Of a stretch of DNA of 64,000 nt, positions 28,389-37,002 are shown piece after piece. The DNA is from CBDEFX01 sp965237635 (GTDB lineage Bacteria; Chloroflexota; Dehalococcoidia; Lucifugimonadales; CAUZJF01). The position numbers and the translations under genes are program-made. The DNA lies in assembly GCA_965237635.1 (NCBI GenBank), contig CBDEFX010000002.1, positions 2,170,001 through 2,234,000 of the forward strand. Reading direction: 5' to 3'. The notes beneath the pieces were generated by a model. The model was not told the DNA's origin, searched no databases, and was given only the letters and a program-made list of their open reading frames with translations. How positions within the stretch are numbered: the stretch's first letter is position 1; every line of letters begins with the position of its first letter.

Positions 28389-28795
28389 GCATAATCAACC
28401 TTGATTGCGGTCACGGGCTCACCTCCATCTCTTCGGCAAGCTCACGGCAAGCTCTAGCCTTCCCCCTTCAACGTGGAAGGAACTACCTCCTCTTCCTTGA
28501 GGTGCCTTGTACAGAAATCGGGTGTGGCGGTTACTCGCCGCACCCCGTAAATGAAAAACAACGAAACGCTGAAAAATCTGTTCCGTTTTGTTCCATTGTG
28601 TCCTGCTCAGCTTTGGATTGTGGAACACCGCGGGACACCTGGGCAAAGAAATGGGACAGGCCGCTTGGGTCTGTCCCTGGGACCAAGTATAGCACTTATG
28701 TTCGCGATTGTCCAGGGGTGGGGCCTGGAGGCAACTTCTTGTGCAAGCCCCCCTTGAAGGGAGAGGAATGAGGTGAGAGTGAACTCGCCTCTTGG
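28389..28795. repeat. Intergenic region with several hairpins and a CTTTGC-type repeat end
   Basis: No gene is seen. A hairpin of about 9-10 bp lies at 28519-28546 (GGGTGTGGCG against CGCCGCACCCC). A second (GGGACAG...CTGTCCC) is near 28651-28679. Near 28730 the sequence CAACTTCTTGTGCAAGCCCC matches the ends of the dispersed repeat family, followed by CCTTGAAGGGAGAGGAATG, related to the palindrome that hosts two other repeat copies. These are fragments of mobile repeats. Confidence 0.5.
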
Positions 28796-29590
28796 TCAGG
28801 ACTCCGCCTCGTCAAAGATACGGGTGAAGTCGCTGAACGACACAGTGGAGTCGACGTTCTGGCACTCGAGCGCCAGCGGTGACGTCGTGCGGTCCGCAAA
28901 AATCCACACCGGTGGGTGGCTGAAACTCCACAGCCGCAACGACCGGTAGAACGGCGCGAGCAGCTTGTCCGTCCGCTCGCTACGCGACCCGCTAGGGTAG
29001 GCGAAGTGGACCGGGACGAATCCCAAGTGCGTCAGGTGCTCGGCGTTGGGGCCTTCGACCTCGGCGAGCACGCCGGCGTCCCCGTCTAGAGAGTGCACGT
29101 CCGCCAGCTTCGGATGGGTCGCCGTGTGGGCTCCGATCTCCCATCCGGCGTCCAACATCTCCCTGGCATGGTCCCAGGTGAGAAACGGCTTGTAGACGAG
29201 TCCCTCGGTCGACGTCCGTATGCCGGCCGGCTTGCCCTCGGAAGCCGCAGCGGTCGGCTCGCTGATAACGTAGCAGGTGCCTGTCATGCCGAGCCCGGCC
29301 AGTATCGGCATAGCCACTGTCCGGGTATCCAGCCAACCGTTGTCGAAGTGCAGGACTACCGCGCGGGCCGGGGGAGGATCCCCGCCGTGCAGCCATTCGA
29401 CGACCCGGCTGGTCGAGACGACCTCCCAGCCCTGCGAGGCGATATACCGCACCTGTCTAGTGAACTCGGACTCGCTGATTACCCCAGTCGCCTTGGCCGG
29501 AGAGCCGACCTCCAACCCTGGATCGCCATCCGGATAAACGTGGTGGTAGACGAGTATCGGTACTTTCTGGCTCTGGTTTCCTGGTGGCAC
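28796..29590 (-). CDS. Polysaccharide deacetylase-family protein
   Basis: The 264-residue protein has a NodB-type fold. Motif 1 is VVLHFDNGW, where carbohydrate esterase 4 proteins usually have TFDDG; here Asn replaces the metal-binding second Asp. Motif 2, WEIGAHTATHPKL, keeps the His-x-x-x-His metal ligands. Motif 3 is VHFAYPSGSRS. It begins VPILVYHHVYPD, common in single-domain deacetylases. There is no signal peptide. The Asp-to-Asn change could weaken metal binding, so activity is uncertain. Confidence 0.83.
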   Translation of the reverse strand: MPPGNQSQKVPILVYHHVYPDGDPGLEVGSPAKATGVISESEFTRQVRYIASQGWEVVSTSRVVEWLHGGDPPPARAVVLHFDNGWLDTRTVAMPILAGLGMTGTCYVISEPTAAASEGKPAGIRTSTEGLVYKPFLTWDHAREMLDAGWEIGAHTATHPKLADVHSLDGDAGVLAEVEGPNAEHLTHLGFVPVHFAYPSGSRSERTDKLLAPFYRSLRLWSFSHPPVWIFADRTTSPLALECQNVDSTVSFSDFTRIFDEAES

Positions 29591-29774
29591 GGACTACTCC
29601 TCAGCACAGGTTAGGCTAGCGTACTCGGTGGCCGGTAGCCTACAGGCGAACTTCCGCCCCTGTCAAACAACCGCACCCAACGACAGAGCACCCAAGACCA
29701 CCTTGCTCTCGCAGCCTGATACGATTAACCTGAGAAATGGCCTAGTGACTACGGAAGAAAGCAAAGGAGATATC

Positions 29775-30524
29775 GTGCAGGAAGCGGCTTCGAGTACCTC
29801 CATTAGGCGCATAGCGATTCTAATCGACGGTGACAACGCGCAGCCGTCGCTAATTGAGAACGTGATGACCGAGGCCGGAAAATACGGCCTGGTCACGATC
29901 CGGAGGATCTACGGCGACTGGACGACCGACAACATGAAGCATTGGAAAGACACGCTTCACGTCCACGCTATCCAGCCGATCCAGCAGTTTCGTTTCACCG
30001 TAGGTAAGAACGCCACTGACAGCGCGATGATCATCGATACGATGGACATTCTTTACGAGGGTGTCGTGAACGGCTTCTGCCTGGTTTCCAGCGATAGTGA
30101 CTATACCCGACTGGCGACACGGATCCGAGAAAAGGGCTTCTTTGTCATGGGGATCGGTAGGAACCAGACTCCGCGCGCGTTCGTCAACGCTTGTGAGGTG
30201 TTCGTCTATACGGAGAACCTCCAGCCCGAACCTGTTGCATCGAAGACCAGGAAACGGTCCAAGCCGGCGCCAGTTGCCAAAGAGGCCCCGGCGGAACCCC
30301 TGCCGATGCTCAAGAGTGCCTTCGAAATGGCCGTTCAAGACGATGGGTGGGCATTTCTGGGAACAGTCGGTAGTCGACTACGCCAACTCGACCCCAGCTT
30401 TGACCCCCGGACTTATGGGCACAAGCAGCTTTCGTTGTTGATAAGGGACATGGAGGCGTTCGAAGTGAGGGAGGACAAGAGCCCAAGCGGCCCTAGCTCG
30501 ATATTTGTGAGGCCGAAGGAGTGA
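29775..30524 (+). CDS. NYN-domain (LabA/DUF88-like) protein with C-terminal LOTUS/OST-HTH domain
   Basis: A strong AAGGAGATATC ribosome binding site places the start at GTG 29775, giving 249 residues rather than the longer frame from 29628. Residues ~10-150 form a PIN-like NYN nuclease: IAILIDGDNAQPS with the first acidic site, KNATDSAMIIDTMD, and FCLVSSDSDYTRLATRI. A basic linker (KTRKRSKPAPVAKE) leads to an OST-HTH/LOTUS domain (LKSAFEMAVQDDGWAFLGTV, YGHKQLSLLIRDMEAFEVR). NYN proteins cleave RNA and LOTUS domains bind RNA or partner helicases. The target is unknown. Confidence 0.87.
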   Translation: MQEAASSTSIRRIAILIDGDNAQPSLIENVMTEAGKYGLVTIRRIYGDWTTDNMKHWKDTLHVHAIQPIQQFRFTVGKNATDSAMIIDTMDILYEGVVNGFCLVSSDSDYTRLATRIREKGFFVMGIGRNQTPRAFVNACEVFVYTENLQPEPVASKTRKRSKPAPVAKEAPAEPLPMLKSAFEMAVQDDGWAFLGTVGSRLRQLDPSFDPRTYGHKQLSLLIRDMEAFEVREDKSPSGPSSIFVRPKE

Positions 30525-30534
30525 CTGCTGTAGT

Positions 30535-31518
30535 CTACTCCGGACCGAGCTCCTCGATGGCCTGCTGGAGGTCAGCCGGCAGAGGGCCTTCGGCTGCCGC
30601 GGCTACGCTCTCTTCGATTTCGGCCGGAGACCCCGCCCCCACCAGAACGACCGCGACGTCCGGATTCGCCAACGGGTAGCGCACCGCCAGCTCCACCAAC
30701 GGAAGACCGCTCTCCCTCTGTAGGTCATATAGCTTCGCGAGGCGTCCGTGCAGGTCGGGTGTGACCCAGCCCGGCGGCTTATCGAGCCGGTGCAGACGCA
30801 CCTCCGTAAAAGCGGGTTCCGACAGTCCTCCGATCGCGCTTCTCACGGGGCCCATTATGCCCGCGTTAACAAAGGCGACATCTTTCCGGCGGGCAAGGGG
30901 GATCACTTCCCTGGCCGCGTCACGAAACAAGAAATTGTAGTTGTAGGCGGCCATACAGATGTCAACGTCAACGTCGGCAACTGCGCGCGCGAGATGACCG
31001 GGATCGTCGGCAGTGACCCCTAGGAACCGACATAGGCCCTGTTCCCTGGCCTCATCGAGCACCTTCATCACAGGGGCATTAGCGAAGTCGCCTGAGTCGC
31101 CTAAACTAGACACCTCATCGAGGGCCGCACTTCCGTCTAGCCAGCAGGCAAACTCGACGCCGTGGACTTGCAAAACGTCGACTTGCGTCCGGCGGAGCGC
31201 TCGCAGGCTCCCCCAAAGCTGAGCGCGAAGGGCATCCGGCGAATGGTGGTCTGGGGACCTCATCAGGCCGCCCACCTTTGTCGCCAACAGGTACGATTCC
31301 GAACGGCCCTCGAGAGCCATGCCCAGTATCGCCTCAGAGGCGCCGTTGGCGTACCGGGGCGCGGTGTCGAAGTAGGTGACGCCAAGCTCCACCGCCCGGC
31401 GGACGGTGGCCACGCCGTCGGTGAGAGAGTATTTGTCCAGGTATGCGCCGCCTAGGCCGATCGCGGAGACTTGCTCGCCTGTGCGACCGAACGGCCGACT
31501 TTCCAAAGACCGGCCCAC
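30535..31518 (-). CDS. Aldo/keto reductase
   Basis: The 327-residue protein shows the aldo/keto reductase barrel. TYFDTAPRYANGASE has the catalytic Asp and Tyr, LLATKVGG has the Lys, and VDVLQVHGVEF has the His. It resembles the L-fucose dehydrogenase / D-threo-aldose dehydrogenase subgroup (FGRTGEQVSAIGLGG, YFDTAPRYANG). It reduces or oxidises a sugar or aldehyde with NADP(H). It is separated from upstream trxA by a terminator and a repeat. Confidence 0.88.
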   Translation of the reverse strand: MGRSLESRPFGRTGEQVSAIGLGGAYLDKYSLTDGVATVRRAVELGVTYFDTAPRYANGASEAILGMALEGRSESYLLATKVGGLMRSPDHHSPDALRAQLWGSLRALRRTQVDVLQVHGVEFACWLDGSAALDEVSSLGDSGDFANAPVMKVLDEAREQGLCRFLGVTADDPGHLARAVADVDVDICMAAYNYNFLFRDAAREVIPLARRKDVAFVNAGIMGPVRSAIGGLSEPAFTEVRLHRLDKPPGWVTPDLHGRLAKLYDLQRESGLPLVELAVRYPLANPDVAVVLVGAGSPAEIEESVAAAAEGPLPADLQQAIEELGPE

Positions 31519-31586
31519 CGAAAGGTCCTCCTGCTGTGCTACCTAGCACATAGCATCCTGTCGTCTCCCCCGCGCTCTATCGCAGC

Positions 31587-31618
31587 AAAAGGCCCCTGAC
31601 AACAGCAGGGGCCTTTAT
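31587..31618 (-). terminator. Intrinsic terminator between trxA and the aldo/keto reductase
   Basis: AAAAGGCCCCTG and CAGGGGCCTTT form an 11-bp stem with a 7-base loop (31587-31616). On the minus strand it is followed by TTTTGC, suited to ending the trxA transcript. The plus strand ends TTTATT, so it may work both ways. Confidence 0.8.
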
Positions 31619-31649
31619 TCCTGAGAGCTAGTACCGTCTCCCGATAGCC

Positions 31650-31807
31650 TTGCACAAAATGTCATGCTGAACCCCCGATGCGGCATCGGGGTGAAGCATC
31701 TGGGGTGGTGCAGGTTCGCTACGGGATCACCCCTTCCCAGGCCCTGAGTCCCGATACCGAATCTGGACTCAGGGAGACGAGTCGGAGGCGACTTCCTCGC
31801 ACAAAGG
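31650..31807. repeat. Intergenic repeat unit, relative of 15547-15722
   Basis: It begins TTGCACAAAATG and ends CTCGCACAAAGGCT. It contains the palindrome CCCCGATGCGGCATCGGGG (31673-31691), CTGGGGTGGTG and a GACGAGTCGGAGGCGACTTC end segment close to that of the 15.5 kb copy. It lies directly behind the trxA stop codon. Confidence 0.65.
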
Positions 31808-32134
31808 CTAAGCTATGGCCTGTTCCACCCGGCCCTTGAGAACCGTCTTCGGCACCGCCCCGACTATCTGGTCGACCGGGCTTCCGTCCTTGAAGATCAG
31901 TAACGTCGGTATTCCTCTGACCCCGTAGGTCATGGCCGTCTTTGGATTCGCGTCCACGTCGAGCTTTGCAAACATGACCTTCCCATCGTACTCGTTGGCC
32001 AGGTCCTCGACGATCGGAGCAATCATCTTGCAGGGGGCGCACCAGTCTGCCCAGAAATCGACTACTACCGGCACTTCCGACTTGATAACTTCGTCCTCGA
32101 ACGTCTCGTCGCCTACAACCACTGGATGACCCAT
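31808..32134 (-). CDS. trxA: Thioredoxin
   Basis: The protein has 108 residues from the ATG at 32134, chosen because GGAGGG lies six bases upstream; a longer frame would begin at TTG 32146. The redox motif is WCAPC within VVVDFWADWCAPCKMIAPIV (Ala instead of the usual Gly), with the cis-Pro in VRGIPTLLIFKDG. It reduces protein disulfides in the cytoplasm. The neighbouring cysteine desulfurase is divergent in role but on the same strand upstream, and co-transcription is possible. Confidence 0.93.
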   Translation of the reverse strand: MGHPVVVGDETFEDEVIKSEVPVVVDFWADWCAPCKMIAPIVEDLANEYDGKVMFAKLDVDANPKTAMTYGVRGIPTLLIFKDGSPVDQIVGAVPKTVLKGRVEQAIA

Positions 32135-32267
32135 GAATCCCTCCAATCTGTGTCTAGTTACTCAGGAACTGCAACATGATCGATCGAGAACTCCCTATCT
32201 ATAGGATGCGCGTTGGGAGCCCAAGATTTCACTCTTGTGCTGGCAAGTATAGCGCCAGCCTCTACCC

Positions 32268-33461
32268 TCATCCTACCACGGAGAGCGAGGGCATGGCCCT
32301 GAGCCGACTGACCAGGTCGGGCAGGACGAACAGGAGGTAATCCACCTCTTCAAACCTGTTGTCGGCTCCGAACGTAATGCGCAAGCTGCCCTGCGCCAAC
32401 TCCTCCGAAAGCCCAGTCGCAAGGAGAACATGGGACGGCTCAAGCGACGCGGACGAGCACGCACTGCCGCTGGAGGCACTGATGCCCGCGAAGTCGAGCC
32501 CCAGCAGGACCGGCTCCCCTTCCACGGACTCGAAGGAAACGTTGACGTTATTGGCGAGTCTCTCAGTAGGATGTCCGTTGAGATGCACCCCTTCCAAGCT
32601 CTCATGGAGGCCCGCGATCGTCTTGTCGCTCAAATACCGACAGTGTGCGTTTAAACGCTCGCGCCCGTCGGACGCAAGTCTGAAGGCCTCGGCCATCCCG
32701 ACGACGCCCGGCACGTTCTCGGTGCCCGAGCGCCGCTGGCGCTCCTGTCCACCGCCCATCTGCTGTGGCTCGAACGGCGTCCCCCTGCGCACGTACAGGG
32801 CCCCCACGCCCTTCGGCCCATGAAACTTGTGGGAGGACAGGCTGAGCATATCCACTCCCAACGCCATGACGTTCAGGTCCAGAAACCCGGCCGCCTGCAC
32901 GGCGTCCGTGTGGACGGCAATCGTCCGACGTCGTCGCTCGGCCTCATTCTTTACAACGCGGGCGATCTCAGCCAGCGGCTGGATAGTGCCTATCTCGTTG
33001 TTCGCAAGCATTACGCTAACCAGGATGGTGCTGTCAGTTATCGCGCGTCCGACGTCATTAGGGTCGACCATGCCATAGCGGTCTACCGGCAAGTAGGTGA
33101 CGTCGAACCCGGACTGCTCCAGCTGGTGGCACGTGTTCAAGACGGCGTGGTGCTCGATGCTGGAGGTGATAATGTGGTTGCCAGAATTCCTCAGCGCGAA
33201 GGCCGCTCCTTTGATGGCGATGTTGTCGGACTCGGTCCCTCCGCTCGTAAAAACGATCTCGCTCATGCGAGCGCCCAGGGCACGGGCGATGGTTTCGCGA
33301 GCATCGTCCACGGCCTTGCGCCCTTCCTGCGCGAGGGTGTAGATGCTGGAGGGGTTCCCGAAGCTCTCACTAAAATAGGGCAGCATGGCCTCCAAGACCT
33401 CCGGCCTTACGGGGGTCGTGGCTGCATGGTCCATGTAGATGAGCTTCCCGGTCGTTAACAT
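32268..33461 (-). CDS. Cysteine desulfurase (NifS/IscS family)
   Basis: This 397-residue PLP enzyme transfers sulfur from cysteine to FeS-cluster or tRNA-thiolation scaffolds. It starts YMDHAATTPVRPEVLEAMLPYF and has EHHAVLN, the PLP Lys in SLSSHKFHGPKGVGALYVR and the catalytic Cys loop SASSGSACSSASLEPSHVLLA, typical of group I enzymes. Length and motifs are complete. No iscU or mnmA lies next to it in this window, so the exact pathway (iscS versus nifS) cannot be chosen. Confidence 0.93.
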   Translation of the reverse strand: MLTTGKLIYMDHAATTPVRPEVLEAMLPYFSESFGNPSSIYTLAQEGRKAVDDARETIARALGARMSEIVFTSGGTESDNIAIKGAAFALRNSGNHIITSSIEHHAVLNTCHQLEQSGFDVTYLPVDRYGMVDPNDVGRAITDSTILVSVMLANNEIGTIQPLAEIARVVKNEAERRRRTIAVHTDAVQAAGFLDLNVMALGVDMLSLSSHKFHGPKGVGALYVRRGTPFEPQQMGGGQERQRRSGTENVPGVVGMAEAFRLASDGRERLNAHCRYLSDKTIAGLHESLEGVHLNGHPTERLANNVNVSFESVEGEPVLLGLDFAGISASSGSACSSASLEPSHVLLATGLSEELAQGSLRITFGADNRFEEVDYLLFVLPDLVSRLRAMPSLSVVG

Positions 33462-33604
33462 GGTTCCGTTTCGGATTGGCGGGGCCGAACAAGGCGAACT
33501 GCTAGCTGGTGGACTCTATTGTAGCATGTGGCGGCACCTGCAGACCGAGGCTCATCTGGCGCTTCGAGATGGTATGATAAAGTTGAAGTCCAAGAGGTGG
33601 GAAG

Positions 33605-33727
33605 ATGGTTAGCGCCTCCAGCATGCAGGCCCTGGAACAGATGAAGGGGGAGCTCGAGCGGCTTCGGGCTAGGGTCGCCGCGCTTGAAGGCCAAGGGGAT
33701 GTGGTCGGTGCTCCGCACTATCGATAG
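33605..33727 (+). CDS. Small coiled-coil protein
   Basis: A 40-codon frame with a GAGGTGGGAAG ribosome binding site starts MVSASSMQALEQMKGELERL and reads on as a heptad-like helix (RARVAALEGQGDVVGAPHYR). It overlaps the next frame (33699-33899), which encodes a winged-helix-like segment. The two may be one protein (coiled coil followed by DNA-binding domain) broken by a single-base shift near 33720, or two translationally overlapping genes. I cannot decide from one sequence. Confidence 0.5.
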   Translation: MVSASSMQALEQMKGELERLRARVAALEGQGDVVGAPHYR

Positions 33728-33899
33728 GGATCAGGCGAAGCACGAGATCCTGGAACTGTTCCGGTCAGCAGAGACACTTTTCTACTCGGACATCGCGCGG
33801 CGTCTGTGTATAGACCTACCGGTTGTGGTGGAGATTTGCCAGGAGCTCCAGGAAGAAGAGGAGATCGAAATAGATGCCGACGCTGTTCGAAATGGGTGA
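33699..33899 (+). CDS. Small winged-helix-like protein
   Basis: The frame reads MWSVLRTIDRDQAKHEILEL, then FRSAETLFYSDIARRLCIDL and PVVVEICQELQEEEEIEIDA. This has the look of a minimal winged helix that reads: helix, recognition helix, acidic wing. The start is uncertain because no proper ribosome binding site precedes ATG 33699. See the overlapping coiled-coil frame at 33605-33727 for the single-protein alternative. Confidence 0.5.
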   Translation: MWSVLRTIDRDQAKHEILELFRSAETLFYSDIARRLCIDLPVVVEICQELQEEEEIEIDADAVRNG

Positions 33900-33944
33900 C
33901 GCCCTAAGGGGCGACCGAGTAGCCATTAACGCTCGCCGTCTTAG

Positions 33945-35662
33945 CCCGAATCCACCGAAGGACACCGATGGACGGCGTGAGGAAAGCGGAAGGGGGTGAG
34001 GGAGCTACAGGGGAAATAGCCTGGGTTCCATTTGGGGTAGGGAGGTCGGCGGACGGTCTTCATCGCCGCACAGGGGCCCCTATGGCCGTCTGCGGGAGCT
34101 GCGATGCGCGGGATGGCGAGAGAATACGCAGCAGGGAACTCTCTCGGACCGGGCTGGCACGAGTCTGCGGGGATCTTCGGTTGTCCGGTGGGTGGGTCGG
34201 TCGCCGACGGTGCCGTCAGGCCGGGAGTGGAATGGCTCGCAGCCGGGCCAAGGCACGGCTGAACTTCTCAGCCCAAGGCCAGCGATCCGGAAGATGCAGG
34301 GTCAACCGGCGTGCCGAGCGGGTGAGCCGTCCGGCCAGGGAGAAGAACCGCCGCCGGAGGGTCTTGGTGGTGGCTATCCGCTCTCCCAGACCGATCCGCG
34401 CCGTCCAGCGGGCCAGGTTGTGGGCCATCGTCTGGACGGCCAGCCAGGCGCCGTTGGCGGCGAAGCGGCCCGAGGGGAGATGGTTCAGCCCGACGCCGTA
34501 CTTGAGGTCGCGTATGGCATTCTCGATCTCGGCGTGGCGGCGATGGTCAGCCTCCAGTTCGAGCAACTCCCCGTCCCGGTCGGTGATGAAGCCATGATAG
34601 CTGTATTTGGCGAAGAGGGCCAGTTGGGAACCGGGCGTCGGCTTCACCCGCCGGACGATGAGCCGTACCGGCGCGGCGTCCGCCTCGGCCTGGAAGGGGG
34701 TGCAGGTGGTCTCGGCCACATCGGCGGCACCGTCCATCCAGTAAGGAATCGGCGTCCAGGCATCTTCGGGTATCGCCTCGATGAGATTGTGCAGGCTTTT
34801 GTGCTGGCGGATGGTGATGGAGAAGCGGACATCCATCTTGCGGCAGACGGATACCACGCCATGAGTGTAGAACCCGCTGTCGGCCCGTAGCGTGAGTCGT
34901 CCGTTGGCCCCGGCGTAGCGCACCCGTCCCACCGTCTCCCGCAGGAAGTGGGCGGCGCCGCGGGCGGTGTTGGCCCGGCCCTCGCGCAGCCGGGACATCA
35001 GCACGTCTCCGGTGCCGGCGGCGATGGCCGGCAGCGGGTGGTAGCCCCGCTTGCCGGTATAGCCGTGGTGGCGGGCGCCCTCCTTGGCCAGTCCGTAGGT
35101 CTCGCAGATGGTGGAGTCCAGATCAATGGTCAGGGGCCCGTCGCCGGGTCCCGCCCCGGCCTGCCAAGCCCGGGCTAGCAACTCGCGGCTCACCCGGTCG
35201 AGTTGACGGACGTGGCCCCACCGGAAGCTGCGCAGGAAGGTGCCCAGGGTGGATGGCGCCTTGACCGTGCCGCCCAGGGTGCAGGCCGTCCCCCCGGTGC
35301 GCAACACATCGGCGTCGTCAATGCAGTCGCCCCCAGCCAGCGCAGACGCCACCAGCGTCATCATCTTGTCGCTCGTGTTCGCCCGCCCCGGGGCATCGCC
35401 CAGGTCGAGGCGCTGCCGGACGAGTTCGGGCAGGCCGAGGTGCCGCGCCAGGGTGGCCGGAAGGAGCAGCCCGGCATTGGCCACCAAGCGGCGGTCGTCG
35501 AAGGTGATTTGGATCCGGTCGGGATGGTTGCGTGGCAGCATCTACTGGGTGCTCCTTTTCCGGGGCCGTTTTTTTGCTACAAAACCATTATCCCAGAAGC
35601 ACAGGAGCACCTTCTTGCCGCCTCAGGACGCTAACCCGACGCCCTCCTTCGGTGGATTCGGG
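33945..35662 (-). mobile_element. IS1380-family element, copy 2
   Basis: The element is 1718 bp with the same CCCGAATCCACCGAAGGA terminal repeats as copy 1. It is flanked by 5-bp direct repeats CTTAG (33940-33944 and 35663-35667). It is inserted between genes and does not break a recognised coding region. Confidence 0.93.
34216..35541 (-). CDS. IS1380-family transposase, copy 2 (intact)
   Basis: The 441-residue DDE transposase begins MLPRNHPDRIQITFDDRRLV. The catalytic Asp residues are in LTIDLDSTICETYGLAKEGA and LTLRADSGFYTHGVVSVCRK, and the Glu is in HAEIENAIRDLKYGVGLNHL. The C-terminus has the basic region RRRFFSLAGRLTRSARRL. It differs from copy 1 by a few substitutions and lacks its frameshift, so it is the likely active copy. 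Confidence 0.93.
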   Translation of the reverse strand: MLPRNHPDRIQITFDDRRLVANAGLLLPATLARHLGLPELVRQRLDLGDAPGRANTSDKMMTLVASALAGGDCIDDADVLRTGGTACTLGGTVKAPSTLGTFLRSFRWGHVRQLDRVSRELLARAWQAGAGPGDGPLTIDLDSTICETYGLAKEGARHHGYTGKRGYHPLPAIAAGTGDVLMSRLREGRANTARGAAHFLRETVGRVRYAGANGRLTLRADSGFYTHGVVSVCRKMDVRFSITIRQHKSLHNLIEAIPEDAWTPIPYWMDGAADVAETTCTPFQAEADAAPVRLIVRRVKPTPGSQLALFAKYSYHGFITDRDGELLELEADHRRHAEIENAIRDLKYGVGLNHLPSGRFAANGAWLAVQTMAHNLARWTARIGLGERIATTKTLRRRFFSLAGRLTRSARRLTLHLPDRWPWAEKFSRALARLRAIPLPA

Positions 35663-35814
35663 CTTAGCCAACCGAGCGTCATCCGAGGGAGCGGTCGCCA
35701 CCAGGCCCAGGCGACCGTCGCCCGAGATAACGTGTATTGTGTTATTGAAATGCCACTAAGGGCGAGACCAAAAGCAGGACAACAGGGCTAGGCCGCTACA
35801 TAATCGGAGTCTGA

Positions 35815-37002
35815 CTACAGCAGCTTCTCGGAAGCCTCGCTCTGGACTATCCGGTAGACCTCTTGCAAGGGTAGGCCCCGCTCGACCGCGATCCGACGGC
35901 AGGCCTCGTATTCAGGCGCGACCACGACGTTGGTACCATCAAGGCGCTTGACCTTGACCTGCACGGCCCCCAGGCTGGTCTCCACCTCGACCACATCTCG
36001 TTCCGCCTCGTAGCGCGCAGCAGGCCGCACTCTGACTCCAAGGCTAGAAGTCTCCCTCATCACCAGCGTCACCGCCCGAGATTCCAGGTCGTTGGGCACC
36101 AGGGCGCTCAACATAGTCGCTGGTCGGTTCTTCTTCATCTGGATGGGCGAGAACCAAACGTCCCTGGCCCCAAGGTCGAAAAGGCGCTCCTGCACGTATG
36201 CCAGGACCTCGGGACTCATGTCGTCGATGTTGGTCTCGATGAGACTGAGATCGGTTACGTAGGCGGTGCCCGTCTCCTCGCCGATCCTCAACGCGAGAAC
36301 GTTCGGGTAGTGGGGCGACTCCCTGGAACCTAGCCCGTATCCCACACTCTCAAGATTCATCGCCGGCTGTGCAAAGGTAGCTAACGTGGTCACGATCGCC
36401 GCCCCGGTCGGCGTGACCATTTCTCCCGCATCCGATACACCGCCGGGTGGCGCTACCACGGGGGCCCTCGCCATCGCGAACAGGGCGGCCGTAGCCGGCG
36501 AGGGCGCGGTCAGCATGCCGTGGGCCGTTTCCACGACGCCGGACCCGGTCGGCAGTGACGACGAATACAACCGCTCGACTTGCAGAATCTCCAGCCCAAG
36601 CACACCGCCAACCACGTCGACCAGCGTATCCAAGTCCCCGAGCTCATGAAGATGAATCTTCTCTGGCGACTCTCCGTGAACGGCCGACTCCGCTTCGCCG
36701 AGCCGACGGAAGATTGCACACGCCCGCTCCACCACTGTTGGCGGAAGGCTGGAGTCCTGGGTGATGCTGATAAAGTCCTGTAAACGGCGCGGCTGGTTGG
36801 CCCGCTTGGGCACAGCTACTGAGATCTCGGTCCCCGAGACCCCACCCCGTTGCCCCGAGTGATGAGACACCGACAGTCCCTTTATCTTCAGGCCCGCTAG
36901 GCCCCTGTTAAGGTCTGCCACCGAAACGCCAGCGTCGATCACCGCCCCGAGGACCATGTCCCCACTGATGCCGCCGACACAGTCAAAATAACCGCTCTTC
37001 AG
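35815..37002 (-). CDS. larC: LarC, nickel-insertion enzyme for the nickel-pincer cofactor
   Basis: LarC (DUF111) inserts nickel into the pyridinium-3,5-bisthiocarboxylate mononucleotide to make the cofactor of lactate racemase-type enzymes. The conserved start is SGYFDCVGGISGDMVLGAVI. HLHELGDLDTLVDVVGGVLG is the His-rich metal region, and SLIETNIDDMSPEVLAYVQE marks the second half. It is a single frame of 395 residues, whereas some bacteria split LarC by a frameshift. No ATG/GTG/TTG lies at the right place. CTG at 37002 follows GGGGAGGAGG by eight bases and overlaps the radA stop as CTGA, so CTG is taken as the start. No larA, larB or larE is in the window. Confidence 0.85.
   Translation of the reverse strand: MKSGYFDCVGGISGDMVLGAVIDAGVSVADLNRGLAGLKIKGLSVSHHSGQRGGVSGTEISVAVPKRANQPRRLQDFISITQDSSLPPTVVERACAIFRRLGEAESAVHGESPEKIHLHELGDLDTLVDVVGGVLGLEILQVERLYSSSLPTGSGVVETAHGMLTAPSPATAALFAMARAPVVAPPGGVSDAGEMVTPTGAAIVTTLATFAQPAMNLESVGYGLGSRESPHYPNVLALRIGEETGTAYVTDLSLIETNIDDMSPEVLAYVQERLFDLGARDVWFSPIQMKKNRPATMLSALVPNDLESRAVTLVMRETSSLGVRVRPAARYEAERDVVEVETSLGAVQVKVKRLDGTNVVVAPEYEACRRIAVERGLPLQEVYRIVQSEASEKLL

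Noticed and set aside
22774..35662. Composite transposon formed by the two IS1380 copies
   Set aside because: Target duplications differ (CTAAA versus CTTAG) and each is complete around its own copy.
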